Source: Scleromatobacter sp038243995 (lineage in GTDB: Bacteria > Pseudomonadota > Gammaproteobacteria > Burkholderiales > Burkholderiaceae_C). Taken from it: a DNA stretch of 64,000 nucleotides. The stretch lies in contig JBBRTV010000005.1 in the NCBI GenBank assembly GCA_038243995.1, positions 124,001-188,000 of the forward strand. Direction: 5' to 3'. A program made the position numbers and the translations under genes. Numbering within the stretch: position 1 is the first letter of the stretch; the number at the start of each line of letters is the position of its first letter. The notes under the pieces were generated by a model. The model ran no database searches, was not told where the DNA came from, and saw nothing but the letters and a program-made list of their open reading frames with translations. Positions 9,499-16,905 of the stretch are shown here, one piece after another.

Positions 9499-9581
9499 TT
9501 AGGCCGCCGGCGCGCATGCCCGGCAGCAAGCGGGTGCACCCCCCGGGTGCCGCGGGCCAGGCCTCGGTCGTCGATAGTCAT
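9495..9581 (-). CDS. Short leader ORF (28 codons) coupled to the BLUF gene
   Basis: Starts MTIDDRGLARG and ends RRRPK, with an AGGAG placed 8 nt before the ATG at 9581. Its TGA overlaps the ATG of the BLUF gene in an ATGA. The peptide has no recognisable family. Placement and the good ribosome-binding site suggest either a translated leader that delivers ribosomes to the BLUF start or a small real protein. It is also possible that the BLUF start is the only functional one and the overlap is chance. Confidence 0.45.
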   Translation of the reverse strand: MTIDDRGLARGTRGVHPLAAGHARRRPK

Positions 9582-9754
9582 GGCGGAATCTCCTGATTGA
9601 TCCATCTTTCTTATCGACGCGGGAGAACATCCGCCCTGTCGGGAGGCACGGACAGCGCAGCGTCGAGAGCTCCCCACGCACGCCGGCGCGCGCCCGACCC
9701 GACAGGAGCCCCCGCCGCCGTGCCGCCACGCGACCTCGCTCATCTGTTTTCCGC

Positions 9755-9948
9755 GCATACGTGACGCGCGCGTTCTACAAGGACTACGACGCCGCCTTCG
9801 TCGTCCACTGGAAGCACGAGACTGGCGAGACCGTCGTGGCCAAGCCGTCGCACGGCGGCTCCGGCAAACTGGCGCGCAGTGTCATCGACGGCCTCGGGGC
9901 CGACGTGATCACGATGAACCAGGCGGGCGACATCGACATCGGGCGGCG
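9755..9948 (+). pseudogene. Internal fragment of a sulfate ABC transporter substrate-binding protein
   Basis: About 60 codons match the N-terminal third of the Sbp/CysP family: TRAFYKDYDAAFVVHWK, then TGETVVAKPSHGGSGK, then ARSVIDGLGADVITMN and DID. The family motif SHGGSGKQARSVIDGLEADV is almost intact. The signal peptide and the remaining two-thirds are missing, and sequence after about 9948 is unrelated, so this is a relic. A GTG at 9761 could start translation, but the product would not be a transporter component. Confidence 0.65.
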
Positions 9949-10046
9949 CGCGGGCGGCCTCCGGGGCGAGCGACGACGTCGTGTCGTGCGCGAGGGGTTC
10001 AGGCAAAATACCGCTTCCTCGCGCCTGTCCCCCCCGATTCTTCCAG

Positions 10047-10823
10047 ATGATCCCAGATCCCCGCAGCGATGCCGACGCCCAGGCCGGCAATGAGCCGACC
10101 GCTTCCGCGGTAGACGGATCCCAGGCAACGACCGCAGCGCTCGCGACCCCCGCCTATCCGCGCCGGGGCATCCGCAGCTTCGTGCTGCGCGCCGGACGGA
10201 TGGGCACTGGCCAGCAGAAGGCGATGGAAACGCTGGCGCCGCGCTACGTGATCCCGTTCCGCTCCGGTGCGCTGGATCCGACCGCTGTCTTCGGTCGGCA
10301 CGCCCCGACGATCCTGGAGATCGGCTTCGGCATGGGCGATGCGACGGCCCGCATCGCCGCCGAGCGCCCCGACGACGACTTCATCGGCATCGAGGTGCAC
10401 GCCCCCGGAGTCGGTGCGCTGCTGCAGCGCATCGAGGAGCGTGGCCTGACCAACCTGCGCCTGATCCAGCACGACGCCGTTGAAGTGCTGCGCGACATGA
10501 TCGCGCCCGGCTCGCTCGCCGGCCTGCACGTCTACTTCCCCGACCCCTGGCACAAGAAGAAGCACAACAAGCGCCGGCTCATCCAGGCCGAATTCGTCAG
10601 CCAGCTGTCCTCGCGCCTGGCGCCCGGTGGCTACCTGCACTGCGCGACCGACTGGCAACCGTACGCGGTGCAGATGCTGGACGTGCTGGGCGCGGAGCCC
10701 ACGCTGGAAAACACCGCCGAGGCCTACGCGCCGCGGCCGGACTGGCGTCCGCTGACGAAATTCGAGAACCGCGGCATCAAGCTGGGCCACGGGGTCTGGG
10801 ACCTGGTTTTCAGGCGGCGCTGA
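10047..10823 (+). CDS. trmB: tRNA (guanine-N7-)-methyltransferase
   Basis: 258 residues from the ATG at 10047; the frame is open further upstream, but that part is not family-like. TrmB uses S-adenosylmethionine to form m7G46 in tRNA variable loops. Visible motifs are GRMGTGQQKAMETLAPRY near the N-terminus, the SAM-binding ILEIGFGMGDAT, the FIGIEVHAPGVG strand, the catalytic-site HVYFPDPWHKKKHNKRRL, and the C-terminal FENRGIKLGHGVWDLVF. Length and motif order are standard. It converges with uppP. Confidence 0.96.
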   Translation: MIPDPRSDADAQAGNEPTASAVDGSQATTAALATPAYPRRGIRSFVLRAGRMGTGQQKAMETLAPRYVIPFRSGALDPTAVFGRHAPTILEIGFGMGDATARIAAERPDDDFIGIEVHAPGVGALLQRIEERGLTNLRLIQHDAVEVLRDMIAPGSLAGLHVYFPDPWHKKKHNKRRLIQAEFVSQLSSRLAPGGYLHCATDWQPYAVQMLDVLGAEPTLENTAEAYAPRPDWRPLTKFENRGIKLGHGVWDLVFRRR

Positions 10824-10865
10824 ACGCACTCGCTGCGCCAGCGCCTGCGCGCCGGCAAGATCAGT

Positions 10866-11702
10866 TCAGTCGGCCCACCGCACCATGCCGGTGATCCACG
10901 TCGCGAGCACGATGAGCCCGAATGCGATCCGGTACCACGCGAAGGCGACGAAGGTGTGCGACGCGATGTAGTGCAGCAGCCAGCGCACGCAGATCCACGC
11001 GGCGAGGAACGAGACCACGAAGCCCACCGCGAACAGCGGCAGGTACTCGTGCCAGTGGGCCGCCAGGTCGGCGCGCACCTTCCAGGCACTGAGCGCGCTC
11101 GCACCGAGCAGCGTCGGGATCGCGAGGAAGAAGCTGAACTCCGTCGCCACCTTGCGCGACAAGCCCACCAGCATGCCGCCGATGATCGTCGACCCCGAGC
11201 GGCTCGTGCCCGGGATCATGCCGAGACACTGGATGAAACCGACCTTGAGCGCATCCATCGTCGTGAGCTCGTCGATGTGGTTCACGCGCACGGGACGATC
11301 GGTGCGGCGTTCGACCCACAGGATGATCAGCCCGCCGACGATGAACGCCGCCGCCACGACCGGCCCGCTGAACAAGTGCTTCTTGATGAAGCCGATCGCC
11401 AGGAACCCGATCACGGCCGCCGGCAGGAAGCCGACCAGGATGTTGGTGACCAGCCGGCGCGACTTCACGTTCGTTCCGAGGCTGCCCAGAGAGCTCGTGA
11501 TGAGCTGCCAGTAGACGATGACGATCGCCAGGATGGCGCCGGACTGGATGACGACCTCGAAGGTCTTCATGATCTCGTCGTTCGCCATGCCCAGCAGCGA
11601 GCTGGTCAGGATCAGGTGCCCGGTGGACGATACCGGGAGGAACTCGGTCAACCCCTCGACGACCCCCATCACGGCGGCCTTGATCAACAACAGAACATCC
11701 AC
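10866..11702 (-). CDS. uppP: Undecaprenyl-diphosphatase (bacitracin resistance protein)
   Basis: 278 residues. An integral membrane phosphatase that recycles undecaprenyl pyrophosphate to the monophosphate carrier lipid for peptidoglycan and O-antigen synthesis. The two hallmark active-site regions are present: EGLTEFLPVSSTGHLIL near the N-terminus and PGTSRSGSTIIGGMLVGLS in the middle, among about eight hydrophobic segments. Length is normal. It is probably monocistronic: the next gene on this strand (DUF1439-type) ends about 100 nt upstream of its start. Confidence 0.96.
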   Translation of the reverse strand: MDVLLLIKAAVMGVVEGLTEFLPVSSTGHLILTSSLLGMANDEIMKTFEVVIQSGAILAIVIVYWQLITSSLGSLGTNVKSRRLVTNILVGFLPAAVIGFLAIGFIKKHLFSGPVVAAAFIVGGLIILWVERRTDRPVRVNHIDELTTMDALKVGFIQCLGMIPGTSRSGSTIIGGMLVGLSRKVATEFSFFLAIPTLLGASALSAWKVRADLAAHWHEYLPLFAVGFVVSFLAAWICVRWLLHYIASHTFVAFAWYRIAFGLIVLATWITGMVRWAD

Positions 11703-11804
11703 GCTTCACGCTCCCGCTTCGGCCTTCGCAGGCCCTGACTCAAAGCGCGCGATGATACGCGCCGCAGGTTGCACGAGTCTTGCAGCGCGCGGAATCGTCC
11801 GGGC

Positions 11805-12416
11805 TCAACGCGATTTGGGTGCGATCGCCATCGAGATTCCCTGCGCCGTCACCCGGATCGGCGAGGCCTCCAGGTTCAGGCGGTTCATTTCGTCGGCCTG
11901 CGCGGATTTCATCTTGTAGAGCGTCATGTTCTCGAGGACGTTCTCGGCGACCAGGGTGCCCAGGCGCTGCGCGGCCCCGTGCAGCGTGTTCGCGCCGCTG
12001 TCGAACGTCAGGTCGCGCACGCGCACCTGGGACATGCGGATCGAGTGATCGCTCGGCTCGAAGCGCAGGCCGTAGTCGAGCTTGACGTGGCCCGAAGCAC
12101 GGGAGCCGAACAGGCGGTCGAGCGCGAAGATGTCGAGCTCGGTGCCGATGCGGTTGGCCTCGGGCAGCAGCCGCAACTCCGGGTTGGTCACCTGGAGGTC
12201 GATGACCTCGAGCACCTTGCGCTCCAGCGGAAACTGGCGCGCCAGCAGCAAGGCCAGCTCGGATTCGCTCAGGTTCACGGTGCGCGCACCGGCCATGCCC
12301 GCGCAACCCGCGAGCCCCGACGCCAGGCCGACGCCCGCGGCGAGCGCGAGCGCGGCGAGGATGCCGACATGACGCCGACCTGGTCGCTGTGGTTTCATGA
12401 TGCTCGTCATTGTCAT
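11805..12416 (-). CDS. DUF1439-type lipoprotein
   Basis: Start at 12416 (MTMTSIMKPQ) or 12398 (MKPQRPGRRH); upstream frame sequence looks non-coding. An N-terminal basic and hydrophobic stretch ends in the lipobox LAGC, predicting a lipid-anchored envelope protein of about 165 mature residues. The body (SESELALLLARQFPLERK, then LRLLPEANRIGTELD) fits the DUF1439 family of small periplasmic lipoproteins, which resemble lipid-binding tubular (TULIP/SMP-like) folds; that structural link is from family knowledge and is tentative here. It is divergent from the tetR gene and shares its palindrome-containing intergenic region, so it may be controlled by that regulator. Confidence 0.75.
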   Translation of the reverse strand: MTMTSIMKPQRPGRRHVGILAALALAAGVGLASGLAGCAGMAGARTVNLSESELALLLARQFPLERKVLEVIDLQVTNPELRLLPEANRIGTELDIFALDRLFGSRASGHVKLDYGLRFEPSDHSIRMSQVRVRDLTFDSGANTLHGAAQRLGTLVAENVLENMTLYKMKSAQADEMNRLNLEASPIRVTAQGISMAIAPKSR

Positions 12417-12507
12417 GCTTTCAGGAATCCGCGCGAAGACGCCGGCAGCCCAATCAACGCGGCGACTGTCAAGGTCGCCGACACGAGGCGTGCAAATCCT
12501 GCTACCA

Positions 12508-12529
12508 TTAATGACCAATGAGTCATTAA
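12508..12529. promoter_or_regulatory. Palindromic operator, probable TetR-family binding site
   Basis: Perfect 8-bp arms TTAATGAC and GTCATTAA are separated by 6 bp (CAATGA). The site ends 4 bp before the ATG of the tetR gene and lies about 92 bp upstream of the divergent lipoprotein gene. Arm length and spacing suit a TetR dimer. Its placement over the presumed transcription or translation start of tetR suggests autorepression. Confidence 0.65.
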
Positions 12530-12533
12530 CGAA

Positions 12534-13226
12534 ATGCCGCTCTCATCCGACCACTGCGTATTCCGGCGCCGCCGCAAGGAAGCGCGCCCGGCAGAACTGC
12601 TGGACGCCGCGCTGACGCTGTTTGTCGAGAAGGGCTTTGCCGCGACGCGCAGCGAGGAAGTCGCTCGCGCGGCCGGCGTCTCAAAAGGCACGTTGTATCT
12701 CTATTTTCCGAGCAAGGAAGAACTGCTCAAGGCCGTGATCCAGCATTATCTCGGCAACGAGATCGCGGCCGGCGCCGAGGAAGCCGCGACGATCGCCGGC
12801 ACGACGCCCGCAGTCATGGAACAGCTGCTGGTGACCTGGTGGACACGGATTTACGACGGGCCGGCCTCGGGGGTCTTCAAGCTGATCCTGACCGAAGTGC
12901 GCAACTTTCCGGAAATCGCGGAGTTCTACGTGGAGAGCGTCGTCCAGCCTGGCAACGCCCTGGTCGGCGGACTCCTCAGGCGCGGCATCGAACGCGGCGA
13001 GTTCCAGAACGTCAACATCGACGCCGCGGTGCATTCGATCCTGATGCCCATGGTGCTGCTGTGCGTGCACAAGCATTCGCTCGGCGCCTGCGGCATCACG
13101 AAAGACCTCGGCGCCGACCCGATCGGTTTCATGCACGAGCATCTGCGGCTGATCTTCAAGGGTCTGGAGATCCGCGACTCGCAATCGAACCGGCTCGAAG
13201 AAACGAATGCGCGGCGGGCCGCATAG
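12534..13226 (+). CDS. TetR/AcrR-family transcriptional regulator
   Basis: 230 residues. The N-terminal helix-turn-helix domain (about residues 18-65) has the family pattern LLDAALTLFVEKGFAATR, then VARAAGVSKGTLYLYFPSKEEL. The C-terminal ligand/dimerisation domain is of the type that follows TetR heads; no ligand can be inferred. A perfect inverted repeat sits 4 bp before the start, leaving no room for a Shine-Dalgarno. The message may be leaderless or translation may be weak. Likely targets are itself and the divergent lipoprotein gene; the downstream methyltransferase has its own -10-like TAGAAT. Confidence 0.92.
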   Translation: MPLSSDHCVFRRRRKEARPAELLDAALTLFVEKGFAATRSEEVARAAGVSKGTLYLYFPSKEELLKAVIQHYLGNEIAAGAEEAATIAGTTPAVMEQLLVTWWTRIYDGPASGVFKLILTEVRNFPEIAEFYVESVVQPGNALVGGLLRRGIERGEFQNVNIDAAVHSILMPMVLLCVHKHSLGACGITKDLGADPIGFMHEHLRLIFKGLEIRDSQSNRLEETNARRAA

Positions 13227-13229
13227 AAT
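13224..13229 (+). promoter_or_regulatory. Possible -10 element (TAGAAT) for the PCMT-family gene
   Basis: GCATAGAAT overlaps the tetR stop codon, 46 nt before the methyltransferase ATG at 13275. The -10 match is good (5 of 6). No convincing -35 was seen, so this rests on one hexamer. Confidence 0.3.
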
Positions 13230-13274
13230 TTGCGGGTTTGCCTGCAGCACCGCTTCCGCACCGAGGATTTCCGC

Positions 13275-13925
13275 ATGAACATCGAACAAGCCCGTTTCAA
13301 CATGATCGAACAGCAGATCCGCCCCTGGGATGTGCTGGACAAGGGCGTACTGGGCCTGCTGGCGGTCGTCCGCAGGGAGGACTTCGTGCCGCCGGCCTAT
13401 CGCGCCATGGCGTTCGTCGACACCGAAGTGCCGTTGCCCGAGGGCGAGCAGATGCTCCCGCCCAAGGTCGAGGCGCGCCTGCTCCAGGAACTGCAAGTGC
13501 AACGCCACGAACGCGTGCTCGAGATCGGTGCGGGCTCGGGTTTCATGGCCGCGCTTCTGGGCCACCGGGCCCAGAGCGTGATCGCGCTCGAAATCAAGCC
13601 GACGCTCGCGAAGCTGGCCACCGACAACCTGCGGCGCAGCGGCGCGGCCAACGTCACCGTGGTGCAGGCCGACGGCCTGCACGGCTACCCGTCCGAGGCC
13701 CCGTTCGACGCGATCCTGCTTTCGGGCTCGGTCTCCAAGGTGCCCGTGGAGTTGCTGAACCAGCTCAAGCCGGGCGGCCGCCTCGTCGCGATCGAAGGCG
13801 ACGAACCGGTGATGGAGGCCGTGCGCTACACCAACGGTGCCAGCGGGGCCGTGCGGACCGCCCTGTTCGACATCAACGCGAAGCGTCTCGTCGGTTTTCC
13901 CGAGCCGTCGCGATTCCATTTCTGA
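13275..13925 (+). CDS. Protein-L-isoaspartate O-methyltransferase family protein
   Basis: 216 residues from the ATG at 13275, with GAGG 8 nt upstream. The enzyme family methylates isoaspartyl residues in damaged proteins using S-adenosylmethionine. The sequence has an N-terminal MIEQQIRPWDVLD segment, the region MAFVDTEVPLPEGEQMLPP, the SAM-binding VLEIGAGSGFMAALLG and a C-terminal LVGFPEPSRFHF. This shorter PCMT branch, located just upstream of tolC, is typical of Burkholderiales-like genomes. Substrate specificity of this branch is less certain than for classical Pcm, so no gene symbol is given. Confidence 0.88.
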   Translation: MNIEQARFNMIEQQIRPWDVLDKGVLGLLAVVRREDFVPPAYRAMAFVDTEVPLPEGEQMLPPKVEARLLQELQVQRHERVLEIGAGSGFMAALLGHRAQSVIALEIKPTLAKLATDNLRRSGAANVTVVQADGLHGYPSEAPFDAILLSGSVSKVPVELLNQLKPGGRLVAIEGDEPVMEAVRYTNGASGAVRTALFDINAKRLVGFPEPSRFHF

Positions 13926-14169
13926 GTTCCTCGACCCGAGCGCCGCCGCCAGAGACAAGTCGCATCGCTTCGCCTGGCGGACGGGCCGCCGTGCGAGCCG
14001 GTCCGCGGCGACCGGCCGGCGCAGCCGGCCCGGCCGCAGCCTGTCGGCTGGAATCGCCCGCAGGCGGTGCGCTGGCTGCAGGTCGTCGCATCGCACGTGC
14101 ATCCCGGGCCGCAAGGCATTACAAACCTGTCCCATCGCCCACCGGCCCGATTCACCCAAGGATTTCTAC

Positions 14170-15540
14170 ATGTCGTTCATGCGCGCAGGTCTTGCCACGA
14201 TGTCCCCCGCCCTGACTCCGGTCGCCTGGGCGCTGGCCCTGGCCTTCGGCGCCGCCGGCGTGCAGGCGCAAAGCCTCACCGAGGTCGTCGACGCGGCGCG
14301 TGGATACGACGCGACCTATCTCGGCACCCGCTCCAGCGCCGACGCGGCCGAATACCGCTACCAGCAGTCGCGCGCCTTGCACCTGCCGTCGGCCAACCTC
14401 ACGGTCGGCGCCGCGCGCAGCATATCCAACACCGGCTACACGCAGCCGACGAGCTCGTCGGCCGACACGGCCAACGCCACCCTCGGCGCGCAGCAGACGA
14501 TCTTCAATCGCGCGAACGACCTGCAGATCGACGAGAGCCAGAAGCTCGTCGACATCGCCCGCTCGCAACTGGCCCAGGCGGAGCAGGATCTCCTGGTGCG
14601 CGTGTCGCAGGCCTACTTCAACGTGCTGGCCTCGGCGGACGCACTGCAGACGGTGCAGGCGAACAGCAAGGCGATCGGCGAACAACTGGCTTCGGCGAAA
14701 CGGAATTTCGAGGTCGGCAATGCGACGATCACCGACACCCGCGAAGCGGAGGCGCGCTCCGATCTCGCACGTTCGCAGGAAATCTCTGCGGAAAACGACC
14801 TGCAGGTCAGCCACGTGACGCTCGACCAACTGGTCGGCCGCAACGGCGTCGTGCCGCACCCGCTCGCGCTGCCCACCACGCTGCCGCCGGTGATGCCCGG
14901 CCAGGCCTCCGACTGGGTCGCGCTCGCGGAGGGTGACAGTCCGCTGCTGCGCCAGTCCAGGCTGAACCTGGAGATCTCCCAGCTCGAAACCTCGCGCGCG
15001 CGCGCGGGCCACCTGCCGACCGTCGTCGCGGCGGCTTCGTACGGGAAGAACTATGCGCACCAGGAAGCCACCGGCGCGCCCGGCTTCGGCGGCACCGTCG
15101 CCGGCAACGGCACCAGCGGCAACGTGTCGGTCACGCTGACGGTGCCCTTGTTCGCCGGCTTCGCGATCCAGAACCGCGTACGCGAAACGATGTCGCTCGA
15201 GGAGAAGGCTCGCACCGACGCCGAAGGCACGCGCAACAGCGTCACGCTCGGCACCCGCCAGGCCTTCCTGGGTGCGCAATCGCTGAACGCGCAGGTCAAG
15301 GCGCTGCAGGCCGCCGAGAGTTCGAGCAAGCTCGCGCTCGATGCGACGCAGCTGGGCTACAAGGTGGGCGTCAAGGTCAACCTCGACGTGCTCAATGCCC
15401 AGTCCCAGCTGTTCACGACCCAGCGCGATCTCGCCGCCGCCCGCTACAACTACCTGATGGCCACGTTGAGGCTGCGCCAGGCAGCCGGCACGCTGACGGA
15501 AGGCGACCTGGCTGCTATCAACGCGCTGCTCGTTCCCTGA
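14170..15540 (+). CDS. tolC: TolC-family outer membrane channel protein
   Basis: 456 residues from the ATG at 14170, with AAGGA 8 nt upstream. A signal peptide ends AAGVQAQS (cleavage around residue 33). The protein has the two-fold repeated outer membrane efflux architecture, with long helices rich in Gln, Ala and Asp (LAQAEQDLLVRVSQAYFNVL; LDATQLGYKVGVKVNLDVLN), the usual landmark of TolC channels. Length is normal. TolC serves tripartite efflux pumps and type I secretion; because the type I operon at the left edge has no outer-membrane gene, this protein is a plausible partner. It is convergent with waaA. Confidence 0.93.
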   Translation: MSFMRAGLATMSPALTPVAWALALAFGAAGVQAQSLTEVVDAARGYDATYLGTRSSADAAEYRYQQSRALHLPSANLTVGAARSISNTGYTQPTSSSADTANATLGAQQTIFNRANDLQIDESQKLVDIARSQLAQAEQDLLVRVSQAYFNVLASADALQTVQANSKAIGEQLASAKRNFEVGNATITDTREAEARSDLARSQEISAENDLQVSHVTLDQLVGRNGVVPHPLALPTTLPPVMPGQASDWVALAEGDSPLLRQSRLNLEISQLETSRARAGHLPTVVAAASYGKNYAHQEATGAPGFGGTVAGNGTSGNVSVTLTVPLFAGFAIQNRVRETMSLEEKARTDAEGTRNSVTLGTRQAFLGAQSLNAQVKALQAAESSSKLALDATQLGYKVGVKVNLDVLNAQSQLFTTQRDLAAARYNYLMATLRLRQAAGTLTEGDLAAINALLVP

Positions 15541-15547
15541 AAGCGCG

Positions 15548-15573
15548 CCGGCCCGGCAGGCGCGCAGGGCCGG
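15548..15573. terminator. Weak hairpin between convergent tolC and waaA
   Basis: CCGGCCC (15548-15554) can pair with GGGCCGG (15567-15573) across a 12-nt loop, 8 nt after the tolC stop. There is no T-run on either strand, so it could be a factor-assisted bidirectional end or simply GC-rich sequence. Confidence 0.3.
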
Positions 15574-15577
15574 GCAT

Positions 15578-16846
15578 TCAGAGCAGCGCAGCGATCCGTT
15601 CGGCCATGCGCTCGGCGGCGCCCCGGTGCATCGCGGCGAAGCCCAGGGCGCGCGCGCTCGCGAGCGCCTGCAGGTCGCTGCCGACGACTTGCGAAGCGCG
15701 CCGCACCGCGTGCGCCATGTCCTGCTCGCGCCACGCCGCACCCGCGGCGATGGCCTGGCGTGCGGCTTCGGCGAAATTGAATGTCGACGGCCCCATCACG
15801 AGCGGGCAGCCGCAGGCGGCCGCCTCGATCAGGTTGTGCCCACCGAGCGGCATGAAGCTGCCCCCCAGCAACGCGACATCCGCGCTCGCGTAGTACTGCG
15901 GCATCTCGCCGAGCGAATCGCCCAGCCAGGCGTCGGCGGCCAGGTCTTCGGCAGTCGGCATGTCGCCCCACGTGCTGCGCCGCGCGACGCGCAGGCCGTT
16001 GCCGACCAGCAGCGCCTCGACCTCGTCGAAGCGCTGCGGATGCCGCGGCACGACGATCAGGAACGGATTGCGCCCCGGCGCGCGACCCCATTCGCGCAGC
16101 AGCTCCGCCTCTTCGCCGTCGCGCGTGATCGCGGCGAGCACGACCGGTCGCCCCAGCGCCTCGCGCCACCTGCGCCCGCGCGCCAGCAATTCGGGCGACG
16201 GTCGCACGTCGAACTTGAGATTGCCGCACAGCGCCACCTGGCGCGCGCCGGCGTCGCGCAGGCGATCGGCATCTTCCGCGGTCTGCGCGAGCACATCGGC
16301 GAAGACGGCGGCCGCGGGTCGCATCAGGGCCGCCAGCCGCTCGCCGCGACGCGCGCTGCGCTCCGACAGGCGCGCGTTCGCGAGCACCATGGGGACGCCG
16401 CACTCGCGCGCCGCGTGCAGCAGCTGCGGCCAGATCTCGGTCTCCATCAGCAGGCCGATCGCGGGCCGCTTGCGCGCCAGGAAGCGGCGCACGGCGCCGG
16501 CCGTATCCAGCGGCAGCCAGCACTGCGTATCGCCCTCGCGCATCAGCGCGAGGCCGGCCTCGCGGCCCGTGGCCGTGCCGTGGGTCAGCAGCAGCCGCAT
16601 GCCCGGCAGGCGCGCGCGCAGGGCCTCGACCAGCGCGCTCGACGCCCGCGTCTCGCCGAGCGACACGGCATGCAGCCAGATCGCGCCGGGCTCCTGCGTC
16701 GCGCCGAAACCGAGGCGCTCGCCCATCGCCACGCGATAGCCGGGCTCCTTGCGGCCGCGCCACCAGTAGCGCACCAGCATCGCGGGCAACAGCAAGCGGA
16801 ACGCAACGCCGTAGCCGACCAGCGCGAGGCGCTGCTTGACCGACAT
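15578..16846 (-). CDS. waaA: 3-deoxy-D-manno-octulosonic acid (Kdo) transferase
   Basis: 422 residues from MSVKQRLAL at 16846 (an upstream MARV start at 16858 is possible). WaaA transfers Kdo from CMP-Kdo to lipid A precursor at the inner membrane, the first step of LPS core assembly. An N-terminal membrane anchor is followed by the acceptor domain motif IWLHAVSLGETRA with the catalytic Glu, and the C-terminal nucleotide-sugar domain has MPLGGHNLIEAAACGCP. This is the classic GT30 layout and length. It is transcribed after the phosphomannomutase gene with a gap of about 60 nt, so the two could share a transcript. Confidence 0.95.
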   Translation of the reverse strand: MSVKQRLALVGYGVAFRLLLPAMLVRYWWRGRKEPGYRVAMGERLGFGATQEPGAIWLHAVSLGETRASSALVEALRARLPGMRLLLTHGTATGREAGLALMREGDTQCWLPLDTAGAVRRFLARKRPAIGLLMETEIWPQLLHAARECGVPMVLANARLSERSARRGERLAALMRPAAAVFADVLAQTAEDADRLRDAGARQVALCGNLKFDVRPSPELLARGRRWREALGRPVVLAAITRDGEEAELLREWGRAPGRNPFLIVVPRHPQRFDEVEALLVGNGLRVARRSTWGDMPTAEDLAADAWLGDSLGEMPQYYASADVALLGGSFMPLGGHNLIEAAACGCPLVMGPSTFNFAEAARQAIAAGAAWREQDMAHAVRRASQVVGSDLQALASARALGFAAMHRGAAERMAERIAALL

Positions 16847-16905
16847 CACGCGCGCCACTCCCAGCGTTCGGCAGACGGATCGCCGGGCGCGCCGCCACCG
16901 GACAT

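Noticed and set aside
13926..14169. A rhodanese-like gene sometimes present between the PCMT gene and tolC
   Set aside because: The 244-nt gap has no frame with a rhodanese active-site Cys loop; only GC-rich sequence and the tolC ribosome-binding site were seen.
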